Program-made: the position numbers and the translations under genes
NCBI RefSeq assembly: GCF_005503555.1
Contig: NZ_SCNG01000003.1
Location: 496,001-560,000 of the forward strand
Direction of reading: 5' to 3'
Source of the DNA: Rudaea sp. 3F27F6
Lineage (GTDB): Bacteria > Pseudomonadota > Gammaproteobacteria > Xanthomonadales > Rhodanobacteraceae
DNA length: 64,000 nucleotides
The notes under the pieces: generated by a model
Databases searched by the model: none
What the model was told of the DNA's origin: nothing
Seen by the model: the letters and a program-made list of their open reading frames with translations, nothing else
In this document: piece after piece, positions 54,813 to 63,487 of the stretch
Numbering within the stretch: position 1 is the first letter of the stretch
Layout of the letters: every line of letters starts with the position of its first letter

Positions 54813-56266
54813 ACCTAGCCTACATTTTGGCGTGGTTGTTGCCGCTGTCTACAGGAATCGTCGTGTATATGGCCGCCAGCCCACAACGCGTGCGCGGCTG
54901 GAAATCTACTTGTGCCGGCTATGGATTTCTCTTCGGCATGTTGCTCGTGGCAGCGTTTGCTTCGATCGCTGCGCGCGACGCGGTCGCGCAGGCTTGGATG
55001 AATGCAAGCTGGTGTTTGTTGCCGGTGTTTGTGATCGCTGCAGCAATCGCCTGGCGACGCAGGGCGGGTGCCAGCAGCCCTTCGGAGAGTTCTAGAGTTC
55101 TGTCGAATTGGCAGTGCGCAGGCCTGGCGGCAATGCTGGCCTCGCTCGCCGTACGCGGCGCGATCATCGCGCGCGAAGTCTGGCTGCGCCCGCTTTATCC
55201 TTGGGACGCCTGGTCTGCCTGGGCGGTGAAGCCGAAGACATGGTTCCTGCTCGACCACTATGTTCCGTTCGTGTCGATGCCGGACTGGTTGAGCTCCGCG
55301 CAAGGGGATTTGTATACCGAGGTCGCCTGGCACTATCCGAACGCTCTCGCCTGGATCGAGTTGTGGTTTGCGAGCGCGGCCGGCGGTTGGATCGAGCCGC
55401 TGATCAACCTGCCCTGGCTCGGATTGTGGATCGCGCTACTGCTCGGACATTACGGGCAATGGCGCGCCTTGGGCATGGATCGGGTGCGCGCGCTGATCTT
55501 CGTTTATGCGCTAGGTTCGCTGCCATTGCTTTCGGTACATGTCGCGCTGGCCGGCTATGCAGATCTTTGGGTCGCGACCGGCTTCGGCTTCGGCGTGCTC
55601 GCATGGATGCGCTGGCTGCAGCGCCGCGAGCGCAGCCAGCTCTGGCTCGCGCTGCTCTGCGCGCTGATCTTGCCGTGGCTCAAGATGGAAGGCTGGATCT
55701 GGGCGGCTTGCCTGCTCGGCGCGATCGGTTTCGGCGCACTGCCTTCGCGCTGGCGCTGGTCGGTCGCGATCGGTGGTGCGGTGTTGTTCGTCGTCCTATT
55801 CCCGCTGGGCGGCCTTCGCTTTCTGTGCATTCACGCGGGCGTGATGAATGTAGACGGCAGCATCGCGGTGCCGGCGATCGGGCCCTTAGCCCTCGTTCTC
55901 AATCTGCACTGGCGGTCCGGTGCGGCAGGCGGTGCAGTCGAAACCCTGTTCGCTCAGCCAAACTGGCATCTGCTCTGGTGGCTGACTCCGGCCATCTTGG
56001 TATGGCGCTGGCGTGAATTGATCGTGCACGATTGGCTGCGGCTGCCCGCGCTGCTGCTGCTCGTCTGCGCGACCCTGTTGCTGATTCTTTTTCTGTTTAC
56101 CGGCGCGTCGGCCTGGGCGCAAAGCTACACGGCGATCAACCGCCTGGTTCTGCAGATCGTGCCTGCGTGGGTCACGGTGCTGGCGATGCTGCTGCGCGAT
56201 GCGCGCTGGCCGGAACCAGCGAGTGGTACAGTTCCAGCACGCGCTCCGCACAGCGATCCAGCGTGA
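54809..56266 (+). CDS. Polytopic membrane protein, possible GT-C glycosyltransferase
   Basis: This 485-residue protein has about 11 predicted helices. The first large loop carries PLYPWDAWSAWAVKPKTWF, with the acidic residue after a helix that GT-C glycosyltransferases use for catalysis, but no family signature is certain. The following AWHYPNALAWIELWF and GYADLWVATGFGFG segments resemble such polyprenol-sugar-dependent enzymes in general layout. The neighbouring glycosyltransferase genes make a role in glycolipid or protein glycosylation plausible. Its last 95 bases overlap the 3' end of the convergent GT4 gene. An ATGA overlap couples it to the gene before. Confidence 0.75.
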   Translation: MNLAYILAWLLPLSTGIVVYMAASPQRVRGWKSTCAGYGFLFGMLLVAAFASIAARDAVAQAWMNASWCLLPVFVIAAAIAWRRRAGASSPSESSRVLSNWQCAGLAAMLASLAVRGAIIAREVWLRPLYPWDAWSAWAVKPKTWFLLDHYVPFVSMPDWLSSAQGDLYTEVAWHYPNALAWIELWFASAAGGWIEPLINLPWLGLWIALLLGHYGQWRALGMDRVRALIFVYALGSLPLLSVHVALAGYADLWVATGFGFGVLAWMRWLQRRERSQLWLALLCALILPWLKMEGWIWAACLLGAIGFGALPSRWRWSVAIGGAVLFVVLFPLGGLRFLCIHAGVMNVDGSIAVPAIGPLALVLNLHWRSGAAGGAVETLFAQPNWHLLWWLTPAILVWRWRELIVHDWLRLPALLLLVCATLLLILFLFTGASAWAQSYTAINRLVLQIVPAWVTVLAMLLRDARWPEPASGTVPARAPHSDPA

Positions 56267-57386
56267 ACTCCGCGCGCCAGCGCGCGTGGCCGGCCTCACC
56301 GTAGCGCGCACGCAGGCCCGCATCGGCGCCGAGGCGACGAATTGCATCGGCGAGCGTCTGTGCATCGCCCGGTGGGACGAGCGTGCCGGTGACGCCGTCG
56401 GCGACGACGTAGCCGACGCCGGAGCCCGGGATCGAGGTTGCGATCGTCGGCAGGCGCGCGCGCATCGCTTCGAGCAGGACCACGCCGAACGCTTCGGTAC
56501 GTTCGATCGACGGCAGACAGAATAGATCGGCCTGTGCATAGGCGAGCGCGAGTTGCGCGTCGTCAACGTGGCCGGCAAAGCGCACGCGGTCTTCGATGCG
56601 CAACTCGCGTGCGAGTCCGCGCAGGCTCGCGGCGCATTCGCCGCCGCCGACCAGGAGCAGGCTGGCTTCGGGCGTCTGCGCGAGCGCGCGCAGCAGCACG
56701 TCGAAGCCTTTGTAATAGCTCAGGCGACCGACGGCGAGCAGGCGCACGCCGTTACCGGGCCAAAGTACGGATTCGGAAAAAGTATCTTTTGCAGCAACTT
56801 CCACTTTTTGCGTTTCCGGGTCGCTACCGGGCGCAGTCTCGCCGATGCCCAGCGGTATGACCTCGATTTTGTCGCGCCACGCGGCGAGTGCGCCGCTTGA
56901 GTCGCGGTATGCCGCCGAGGTGGGCGCAATCGCGGCGGCGCGCCGCAGCAGCGCCTGCTCGAAAGGCCGATAAACGCCGTACATCACGCGCACGGCGGGC
57001 CGGCGTACATCGAGGGGTACGTCAGCGTGCCATTGCACGACCCACGGCAAACGCCGCGCGCCGGGCGACAGCAATGCCCAGAATGCCGAGGTGTTCGGCA
57101 TATGAAGATGCAGCAAGTCGGGTTTGAACTCGCCGATCAGGCGCGTGAGCGCGAACGGAAACGAGGGACTGACCGGCGCGTATAACAACTGCCCGTGACA
57201 GGCGGCGAGATGCACGTCGACCCCTGCTTCGCGGAAGCGCCGTGCCTTGCCGTCGGCCGGTGAGGCGTGCGCGATCATGGCGACCGCAGCACCGCGCTCG
57301 GCGAGCGCCGCGCAGAGATCCGCGCTGAAGCGTTCGATGCCGCCCGCATGTGGAGGAAAGAATTTGCCGATATGCAGGACGCGCAC
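56172..57386 (-). CDS. Glycosyltransferase family 4
   Basis: The 404-residue protein is a GT4 (GT-B fold) enzyme. It starts MRVLHIGKFFPPHAGGIERF, the usual GT4 N-terminal domain, and has LLHLHMPNTSAFWAL, GRLSYYKGFDVLLRAL and the E-x7-E nucleotide-sugar motif in ERTEAFGVVLLEAM. GT4 enzymes transfer sugars from nucleotide donors to lipids, saccharides or proteins. The C terminus overlaps the convergent membrane gene by 95 bases. The gene is the last of a minus-strand set with GT2 and DUF2304 genes, 25 bases after the latter. Confidence 0.94.
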   Translation of the reverse strand: MRVLHIGKFFPPHAGGIERFSADLCAALAERGAAVAMIAHASPADGKARRFREAGVDVHLAACHGQLLYAPVSPSFPFALTRLIGEFKPDLLHLHMPNTSAFWALLSPGARRLPWVVQWHADVPLDVRRPAVRVMYGVYRPFEQALLRRAAAIAPTSAAYRDSSGALAAWRDKIEVIPLGIGETAPGSDPETQKVEVAAKDTFSESVLWPGNGVRLLAVGRLSYYKGFDVLLRALAQTPEASLLLVGGGECAASLRGLARELRIEDRVRFAGHVDDAQLALAYAQADLFCLPSIERTEAFGVVLLEAMRARLPTIATSIPGSGVGYVVADGVTGTLVPPGDAQTLADAIRRLGADAGLRARYGEAGHARWRAEFTLDRCAERVLELYHSLVPASAHRAAASPAP

Positions 57387-57411
57387 GTTCGAGGTCGGTC
57401 GGCCTGCGGCG

Positions 57412-57849
57412 TCAGCCTTCGCCGCCGGACTTCGGCAGCGCGATGACCTGGGCGCTCTTGCGCTGCGCTGTGGCCTCGGGCGGAGCCGGGTTCGGATTTG
57501 CGGCGAGCTTGGCGCGCGCTTCGCCGAGTTCCTGGTCGAGAATCGCCAGGCGCTGGGTCAGGCGGCGCAGCGCGCGCTCCTGGCGCGAGCGGTCGATGTC
57601 CATGAGCAGCATGCGGATCAGGATCAGGCCCATGCCGGCGATGATGGCGAGGATCGGCGGATAGGCGATGCCGACGATCGCGCCGAGGCGGTCGATCAGA
57701 TGCGGGAATACGCCGACGATCAGCGTCGCCGTAGCGACCAGCAGCCACCACAGCGCATAGCTGCCGTGCAGATGATCGCGGCGCACGAGGTAGAGAATCG
57801 CGCCGGCGAGCGCGATGCCGATGACGGCGGAGACGAGAACAACGGTCAT
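57412..57849 (-). CDS. DUF2304 small membrane protein
   Basis: This 145-residue protein has three membrane helices (about 2-20, 31-50, 62-85) and a charged coiled-coil tail (about 88-125, RSRQERALRRLTQRLAILDQ), then a Pro/Ala-rich end. It fits DUF2304, a family that is nearly always next to a GT2 dolichol-phosphate-mannose synthase-like gene. The ATG overlaps the stop of that GT2 gene in an ATGA, so I reject the longer open frame up to 57960. Confidence 0.88.
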   Translation of the reverse strand: MTVVLVSAVIGIALAGAILYLVRRDHLHGSYALWWLLVATATLIVGVFPHLIDRLGAIVGIAYPPILAIIAGMGLILIRMLLMDIDRSRQERALRRLTQRLAILDQELGEARAKLAANPNPAPPEATAQRKSAQVIALPKSGGEG

Positions 57850-58577
57850 GCCGCGGCCCGCGCGCGCGCGGCGACGCGCTGGGCGATGCGGCCGCGCACG
57901 TCCAGGCGGGCGAAACACAGCACGGTCGTATGCAGCATGTAGCGTGCGACGACGAACCACGAAGCGAACACGCGCGACATGCCGGTCTTGCGCGGCGACA
58001 TCGGCGTTTCCAGCTCGCTCAAACGGAATCCTTTCTGGTTCAACAGCATCAACACTCCCATATCCTGATAGTCGAGCAGACTCGCTTCACGCGAGGCGAG
58101 CGTGCGCACTGCACGGCGGTCGTAGGCGCGCAGGCCCGAGGTGAAGTCCTGCACGGGCAGGCCGGTCAGCACGCGGAAATACCACCAGGCGAAACGCTTG
58201 GCTCTCGACAGGCGCTGAGCGAAGGTGCCGATGACCACATCGGCGTCGCCACGCGCGAGCGCGGCGAGCAGGGCAGGCAGCGTTTCCGGATGATGCTGAC
58301 CGTCGGCATCGAGCGTGACCACGGCACCGTAGCCATGGCGCTGCGCATAGCGCATGCCGGTCTGCGTTGCGCCCCAGGCGCCGAGGTTCAACGGCAGTTC
58401 GATCACGGTCGCGCCGGCGGCGCGCGCTTGTGCGGGAGTGTCGTCGGAGCCCGCGTCGCTGACTACGAGCACGTCGCAACCGGCATGCTCGATGACCCCG
58501 CGCACGACGTCGGCGACGGTCGCCGCCTCGTTGTAGGCGGGAATCACGGCAAGTACGGGCCGGCGGGGCTTGCTCAA
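57846..58577 (-). CDS. Glycosyltransferase family 2, polyprenyl-phosphate sugar synthase-like
   Basis: The 243-residue GT-A enzyme starts PVLAVIPAYNEAATVADVVR, the usual GT2 opening, and has the metal-binding VTLDADGQHHPET and the QDFTSGLRAYDRRAV segment of dolichol-phosphate mannose synthase-like proteins. It likely makes a polyprenyl-phosphate sugar for use outside the membrane. The DUF2304 protein that follows, coupled by ATGA, may anchor or assist it. It heads the minus-strand glycosyltransferase set. Confidence 0.94.
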   Translation of the reverse strand: MSKPRRPVLAVIPAYNEAATVADVVRGVIEHAGCDVLVVSDAGSDDTPAQARAAGATVIELPLNLGAWGATQTGMRYAQRHGYGAVVTLDADGQHHPETLPALLAALARGDADVVIGTFAQRLSRAKRFAWWYFRVLTGLPVQDFTSGLRAYDRRAVRTLASREASLLDYQDMGVLMLLNQKGFRLSELETPMSPRKTGMSRVFASWFVVARYMLHTTVLCFARLDVRGRIAQRVAARARAAA

Positions 58578-58696
58578 GGCTGCGGGTCCTTACTGCTTGA
58601 AAATCAAGGCATTATCGATGCGGCCGCACGAGGCTGTCAATGCGCGGCGCGCTGCTGTGAACGGTGCCGCCCGGTGAGGTACGAGAGCGTGTCGGT

Positions 58697-59182
58697 TCAG
58701 CGATACGTCAATAGATCGGCAGCCGCCTGGGTCAGCGCCTCTAGCGCAGCGGCATCGGCGTCGAGCAGGGCGAAACCGGCGAAGTCGAAGCCCGGGGCGA
58801 CGCTGCAGCCGACCAGGGCATAGTCGCCGAGCGGGCGCGCAGCCTGCCAGATGCCGGCCGGCACGCCGACCAGCGGCTGCGTTGCCGTCGCCGCGTCGCT
58901 GCGGCCGAGACGATGGCGTTCGAGTTTGCTCGTGGCCGCATCGAACAGCATCAGTTCGAACGCATCGCCTTCGTGGTGCTGCCAGATTTCATCGGCATCG
59001 ATCCGATGCCAGCGGCTGATCTCACCGCTGCAGAGCAGGTAGTGGATCGCCGTGGTGATCGGCCGCCGCGCCGCGGCGTAGGCGAGTGACGTGGCCGAGG
59101 TGTAGGCGCGGCGGTAGCGGCCGCCTTCCGGATGCGGTTCCAGGCCCAGCGTTTCGATCAGCTCAGCGGCGCGTGCGTGCAT
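58697..59182 (-). CDS. DUF985 cupin protein
   Basis: The 161-residue protein is a cupin of the DUF985 type. It opens with ELIETLGLEPHPEGGRYRR and has the histidine-bearing SRWHRIDADEIWQHHEG motif and a second strand set ending PGFDFAGFALLD. The enzyme activity of the family is not established. It follows the DsbA-like gene after 23 bases on the same strand and is likely cotranscribed. Confidence 0.92.
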   Translation of the reverse strand: MHARAAELIETLGLEPHPEGGRYRRAYTSATSLAYAAARRPITTAIHYLLCSGEISRWHRIDADEIWQHHEGDAFELMLFDAATSKLERHRLGRSDAATATQPLVGVPAGIWQAARPLGDYALVGCSVAPGFDFAGFALLDADAAALEALTQAAADLLTYR

Positions 59183-59205
59183 CTCAAGCCGACGTCGCGG
59201 GGGGC

Positions 59206-59814
59206 TCAGAGCGAGCTTTCGGCCGCGGCTTTTTCCGCCGCCTGGGCGAAGACCGCCAGCGGCTGCGCGCCGCTGACGTAATACTTCTGCCCGAACACGA
59301 TCGCCGGCACGCCGTGGAAGCCGTACTGTGCGGCCTGCGCGACGTCGGCGGCTACCGATTGTTCGCTCGCTGTGTCGCTGCCGGAGATCGCGGCCGTCCC
59401 GTCAAATCCGTGCTTCGCCGCGACGGCACCGAGCACGGCCGGGTCGGAAATGTCCTGGCCGTGCAGCCAATAGGCGCGAAACAGCGCGTCGTGGACTGCG
59501 GCCCCTTGCGCGGTCGCCTGTGCCGCAGCGAACAGACGATGGGCGGCGCGCGTGTCGATGTCGAGCGGGCCGCGTGCGATATCGAGGCCGAACTCCTCGC
59601 GCATCTGCGCGGTGAGTTTGGGCGTGTGCTCGGCGATCATCTTGCGCTTGGCCGCGTCCATCGGCGGCGAGCCGGCCGGACGCAGTTGGAAGGCGTGCCA
59701 GTGGAAATCGAGCGGACGCTGCTGCGCCAGTTGTTCGAGGCGTAGTGCGCCGATAAAGCAGAACGGGCAGACAAAGTCCGACCAGATATCGACACGAAGG
59801 GCGGGAGTGTTCAT
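59206..59814 (-). CDS. DsbA family oxidoreductase, FrnE-like
   Basis: The 202-residue protein has the thioredoxin-like fold with active site CPFC (Cys16 and Cys19 in WSDFVCPFCFIGALRLE). No signal peptide is present, so it is cytoplasmic, in line with FrnE-like members of the family. The C-terminal FGQKYYVSGAQPLAVFAQ with the cis-Pro GVPAIVF before it is typical. FrnE proteins act as disulfide isomerases in stress or in polyketide pathways. It is the gene before the DUF985 cupin and after the LpxO-like gene. Confidence 0.94.
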   Translation of the reverse strand: MNTPALRVDIWSDFVCPFCFIGALRLEQLAQQRPLDFHWHAFQLRPAGSPPMDAAKRKMIAEHTPKLTAQMREEFGLDIARGPLDIDTRAAHRLFAAAQATAQGAAVHDALFRAYWLHGQDISDPAVLGAVAAKHGFDGTAAISGSDTASEQSVAADVAQAAQYGFHGVPAIVFGQKYYVSGAQPLAVFAQAAEKAAAESSL

Positions 59815-59830
59815 CGATCGATCCGCAGGT

Positions 59831-60730
59831 TTACAGCCAAATGATCAGGGCGAGCAGGGCGAGTCCGATCGACCACTTTATCGCGTAGTAAAGGCGTTTG
59901 TTGCTTTCCTTGAGCGCCTTGCCTTTCAGACGCACCGCGTAGAAGTACTTGAACACGCGGTTGAGTCCGCCGGTGTTGTCGCCGGCTTCGTTCGGCGAAC
60001 TCGCCGCGCGCACGAGGTGGCGGCCGAACCAGTCGTTTACCGTCTGTGCCCAGCGGTACCTCATCGGCCGCTCGACGTCGCAGAACAGAATGATGCGGTC
60101 AGTCTGCGTCTCGTTCTTCGCGTGGTGGATGTAGGTCTCGTCGAAGATCACGTCCTGGCCGTCGCGCCAGCTGTAGCGCTGGCCGTCGACGTCGATCCAG
60201 CAGCCGTCGTCGTTCGGCGTGACTAGGCCGAGGTGATAGCGCAGCGAGCCCGCGTATGGATCGCGATGCTTCATCAGGCGTGCGCCGGACGGCAGTTCGG
60301 CGAACATCGCTGCCTTCACCGAAGGAATGTTCTTGAGCAACTGCGTCGTCAGCGGGCACAACTTCGCCGCGGACGGATGCGCCTCGTCGTACCACTTCAG
60401 ATAAAACCGCTTCCAGCCGAAACGGAAGAACGAGTTGAAACCGACGTCGTTGTACTGATCCGACGCCTTGATCTCGTGCGCGGTGCGCAGCGCCAGTGCC
60501 TCGTCGCGGATCTCCTGCCAGTGCATGCGCAGCTTTTCCATCTCGGGCAGCGCGGCGACGGGCAGATACGGATTGGCGTGCACGCGGGAGAACGCATACA
60601 TGAACAGGTTCAGCGGCGCGAAGATGGTCGAATGGTCGCCGAGCTGACGGAACGGGTTGTAGCGCACGCGCCCGCGAAAATGCACGTAGATCGCGGGAAC
60701 GAGAAACAGGGCAAGCAGAAACCACTTCAT
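59831..60730 (-). CDS. lpxO: LpxO-like lipid A / aspartyl-asparaginyl beta-hydroxylase family protein
   Basis: The 299-residue protein begins with a membrane helix (MKWFLLALFLVPAIYVHF) and belongs to the Fe(II)/2-oxoglutarate-dependent beta-hydroxylase family. The iron ligands are seen as the His and Asp of MKHRDPYAGSLRYHLGL and the His in FDETYIHHAKNETQTDR. The N-terminal anchor and the second hydrophobic stretch at the C terminus (about 281-297) fit LpxO, which 2-hydroxylates an acyl chain of lipid A at the inner membrane. Other members act on proteins, so the substrate is not certain. The gene is 16 bases upstream of the frnE-like gene. Confidence 0.88.
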   Translation of the reverse strand: MKWFLLALFLVPAIYVHFRGRVRYNPFRQLGDHSTIFAPLNLFMYAFSRVHANPYLPVAALPEMEKLRMHWQEIRDEALALRTAHEIKASDQYNDVGFNSFFRFGWKRFYLKWYDEAHPSAAKLCPLTTQLLKNIPSVKAAMFAELPSGARLMKHRDPYAGSLRYHLGLVTPNDDGCWIDVDGQRYSWRDGQDVIFDETYIHHAKNETQTDRIILFCDVERPMRYRWAQTVNDWFGRHLVRAASSPNEAGDNTGGLNRVFKYFYAVRLKGKALKESNKRLYYAIKWSIGLALLALIIWL

Positions 60731-60927
60731 GGAAACGGGGAATGGCGAGACAGGAGCCGAACAATGCGGGCTGACGTGGCGAATTGCAACTTGCGCAGCG
60801 GTCTGCGGACCTCCGTATAGGGGCTCGATTCATCGAGCCCTGGCTTACCGTGCGCCAAAGTCTAGGGGCCGACCGCACGGGGCAGCGACCGGTATGTCGC
60901 CGACACTTGGTTTGTCCGTAAATAGTC

Positions 60928-61037
60928 CGTTCGCACTGAGCGTAGCGCCGAAGGCGCGAGGTCGACGTGCTGCAAGCCGTGAAATTCCGGGTGTTTCGAC
61001 TTCGCGAAGCAAAGCTTCGCTACGCTCAACACGAACG
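60928..61037. repeat. Inverted repeat with CGTTCGxxxTGAGCGTAGCG arms
   Basis: The 330-base gap 60731-61060 upstream of lpxO and downstream of the cstA-ybdD pair holds no gene. It carries an inverted repeat with 20-base arms at 60928-60947 and 61018-61037 that differ at three positions, and inner palindromes (CGCCGAAGGCG, GCGAAGCAAAGCTTCGC) in the spacer. The unit is of the TTCGACTTCGCTACGCTCAG type known from many proteobacterial genomes. It may end the cstA-ybdD transcript. Confidence 0.75.
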
Positions 61038-61060
61038 ATTTCCTATTTACCGACAAGCCC

Positions 61061-61267
61061 TTAGCAGCAGCCGCGCGTGCCGCCGTTCTTGTAGCGTGCA
61101 TCCTGGCGCTGGCGGAAGAATTCTTCGTAGCTCGGCACCGTGCGCTCGGGATGATGCCGGCGCAGATGCAGCACGTAGGTGTCGTAGTCGGGCACGCCGA
61201 TCGCGAGCCGCGCCGTCTGCACGGCGCGGCGCCAGAAGTGCCGCAAAGACTCGACAAGTCCGTTCAT
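61061..61267 (-). CDS. ybdD: YbdD/YjiX family small protein
   Basis: This 68-residue cytoplasmic protein has the family layout: a basic helical start (MNGLVESLRHFWRRAVQTAR), the motif GVPDYDTYVLHLRRHHPERT, the PSYEEFFRQRQDARYKNG segment and a C-terminal double cysteine. YbdD/YjiX is nearly always encoded next to CstA/BtsT pyruvate or peptide transporters and is thought to support their function. It follows cstA by 48 bases. Confidence 0.95.
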   Translation of the reverse strand: MNGLVESLRHFWRRAVQTARLAIGVPDYDTYVLHLRRHHPERTVPSYEEFFRQRQDARYKNGGTRGCC

Positions 61268-61315
61268 GCTGATGCGAAAAATACGCTCATGGACGACGGT
61301 TCTTGATCTTCGTAC

Positions 61316-63379
61316 TCAGGACGAGCGCGCCAGTGAACTCAGCGCCACGTAGGGCTCTTCGTTGATGGTCGGCCGTGCCGCCGCGTTCGCCTTGATGATC
61401 GCGCGCACGGCGAAGACGACCGTGGCCACGACCAGGGCCATGAATATGCCGGTCAGAACTGCGTCGATCGTGTTGTTGGTGACGATGCGATGCATTTCGT
61501 CCATTGTCTTTGCCGGAGCGATCAGTTTGTTTTGGGCGATGCCGTCGGCGTATTTCGCGGCGGCTGCGGGGAAGCCGATTTTCACGTCGAGCAGTTTGAC
61601 CCAGCCCGCGCTCAGCGTGCAGATCACCAGCCACGCAGCCGGAATGCCGGGCACCCAGGCGTAGCGCGCGAGCTTCTTTTTGACGACGACGACGAGGCAG
61701 AGCGTCAGTGCGATCGCCGCGAGCATCTGATTGGCGATGCCGAACAGCGGCCACAGCGTATTGATGCCGCCGAGCGGATCGACCGCACCGGAGTAGAGGA
61801 AGTAACCCCAGATGGCGACGCAGAACACCGTGGTGACGATGTTCGCCGTCCACGATTCGGTTTTCTGCAGCGCCGGCACGGCGAGGCCGACGAGTTCCTG
61901 GATCATGAAGCGGCCGACGCGCGTGCCCGCATCGACGGTAGTGAGAATGAATAGCGCCTCGAACAGAATCGCGTAGTGGTACCAGAACGCCATCATGCCT
62001 TCGCCCGGCATGATCCCGTGCAGCAGCTGCGCCATGCCGACGGCCAAGGTCGGCGCGCCGCCGGCGCGCGAGAGAATGGTCGATTCGCCGATGTCCTTGG
62101 CGGTCTGCGTTAGCTGGTCGGGGGTGACGACGAAACCCCACTGGCTGATTGCGGTCGCCGCGCTCTGCACGTCGGCGCCGATCAGCGCGGCAGGCGAGTT
62201 CATCGCGAAGTAGACGCCCGGATGCAGCGCACTCGCCGCAATGATCGCCATCACCGCGACTGCCGCCTCGGTCAGCATGCCGCCGTAGCCGACCATGCGC
62301 GCTTCGCGTTCGTTGGCGAGCAGCTTCGGCGTGGTGCCCGAGGAGATGATCGAGTGCCAGCCCGACACCGCGCCGCAGGCGATCGTGATGAACAGGAACG
62401 GAAACAGGTTGCCCTGGAAAACCGGGCCGGAGCCGTCGATGAACTTCGTCACCGCGGGCATCTGCAGATACGGCGCGGCGAACAGGATCGCAATCGCGAG
62501 CAGGCCGATCGTGCCGATCTTGAGGAAGGTCGACAGATAGTCGCGCGGCGCGAGCAGCAGCCACACCGGCAGCACCGAGGCGAAGAAGCCGTAGCCGATC
62601 ACGAGCCAGGCGAGTTGCTTCGCGTCGAAGGTGAAGTAGGTGGACCACACCGGGTCCGCCGCAACGACGCCGCCTAACCAGATCGACGCAAGCAAGAGGA
62701 TGAGACCGATGATCGACACTTCGAGCACGCGCCCGGGGCGGACAAAGCGCAGATAGATGCCCATCAGGATCGCGATCGGAATGGTGCAGGCGACGGTGAA
62801 CGTTCCCCACGGCGAGATCGCGAGCGCCTTGACCACGACGAGGGCGAGCACAGCGAGCACGATCATCATCAGTATGAGCACGCCGATCATGCAGGTCACG
62901 CCGGCGACGTTGCCCATCTCGGCGCGCAGCATATGGCCGAGCGAGCGTGCGTCGCGGCGCAGGGACAGAGCGAGGATCATGAAGTCCTGCACCGCGCCGG
63001 CAAGGACGACGCCGGCTAGGATCCACAGCGTGCCGGGCAGATAGCCCATCTGTGCGGCGAGTACCGGGCCGACGAGCGGGCCGGCGCCGGCGATCGCGGC
63101 GAAGTGGTGGCCGTAGACGATCCATTTGTCCGTCGGCACGTAGTCGAGGCCGTCGTTGCGCAGTTGCGCCGGAGTCGCGCGCGTCGGGTCGAGGCCGAGG
63201 ACTTTGTCGGCGATGAATTTCGAGTAGAAGCGATAGGCGATCGCGAACACCGAGAGCGCCGCGGCAACGAGCCAGATCGCATTGACCGATTCGCCGCGGT
63301 TCAGGGCGACGACACCGAGACACATCGCGCCACCGACGGCGACCAATCCCCACACCAGCTTGCCCACGGTGCCGCTCAT
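61316..63379 (-). CDS. cstA: Carbon starvation protein CstA family transporter
   Basis: The 687-residue protein has about 16-18 membrane helices and the CstA opening SGTVGKLVWGLVAVGGAMCL, then GYDGLDYVPTDKWIVYGHHF-like (DYVPTDKWIVYGHHFAAIAG) and QDFMILALSLRRDARSLG. CstA/BtsT proteins take up pyruvate or peptides and are induced by nutrient limitation and, in some species, by two-component systems. The ATG at 63379 follows a GGGAG; a GTG two codons earlier is also possible. Its partner ybdD follows. The gene is the first of the pair; no regulator is next to it. Confidence 0.96.
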   Translation of the reverse strand: MSGTVGKLVWGLVAVGGAMCLGVVALNRGESVNAIWLVAAALSVFAIAYRFYSKFIADKVLGLDPTRATPAQLRNDGLDYVPTDKWIVYGHHFAAIAGAGPLVGPVLAAQMGYLPGTLWILAGVVLAGAVQDFMILALSLRRDARSLGHMLRAEMGNVAGVTCMIGVLILMMIVLAVLALVVVKALAISPWGTFTVACTIPIAILMGIYLRFVRPGRVLEVSIIGLILLLASIWLGGVVAADPVWSTYFTFDAKQLAWLVIGYGFFASVLPVWLLLAPRDYLSTFLKIGTIGLLAIAILFAAPYLQMPAVTKFIDGSGPVFQGNLFPFLFITIACGAVSGWHSIISSGTTPKLLANEREARMVGYGGMLTEAAVAVMAIIAASALHPGVYFAMNSPAALIGADVQSAATAISQWGFVVTPDQLTQTAKDIGESTILSRAGGAPTLAVGMAQLLHGIMPGEGMMAFWYHYAILFEALFILTTVDAGTRVGRFMIQELVGLAVPALQKTESWTANIVTTVFCVAIWGYFLYSGAVDPLGGINTLWPLFGIANQMLAAIALTLCLVVVVKKKLARYAWVPGIPAAWLVICTLSAGWVKLLDVKIGFPAAAAKYADGIAQNKLIAPAKTMDEMHRIVTNNTIDAVLTGIFMALVVATVVFAVRAIIKANAAARPTINEEPYVALSSLARSS

Positions 63380-63487
63380 AGCCACTCCCGCCGCGCGTTG
63401 TTGTCAGCGGAGTGTCTTGCGCGCCGGCAGTACCGTCAAGCTGGTCTTTCGGACAAAGGACAATGACACGATTTTGTCATCGCACCG

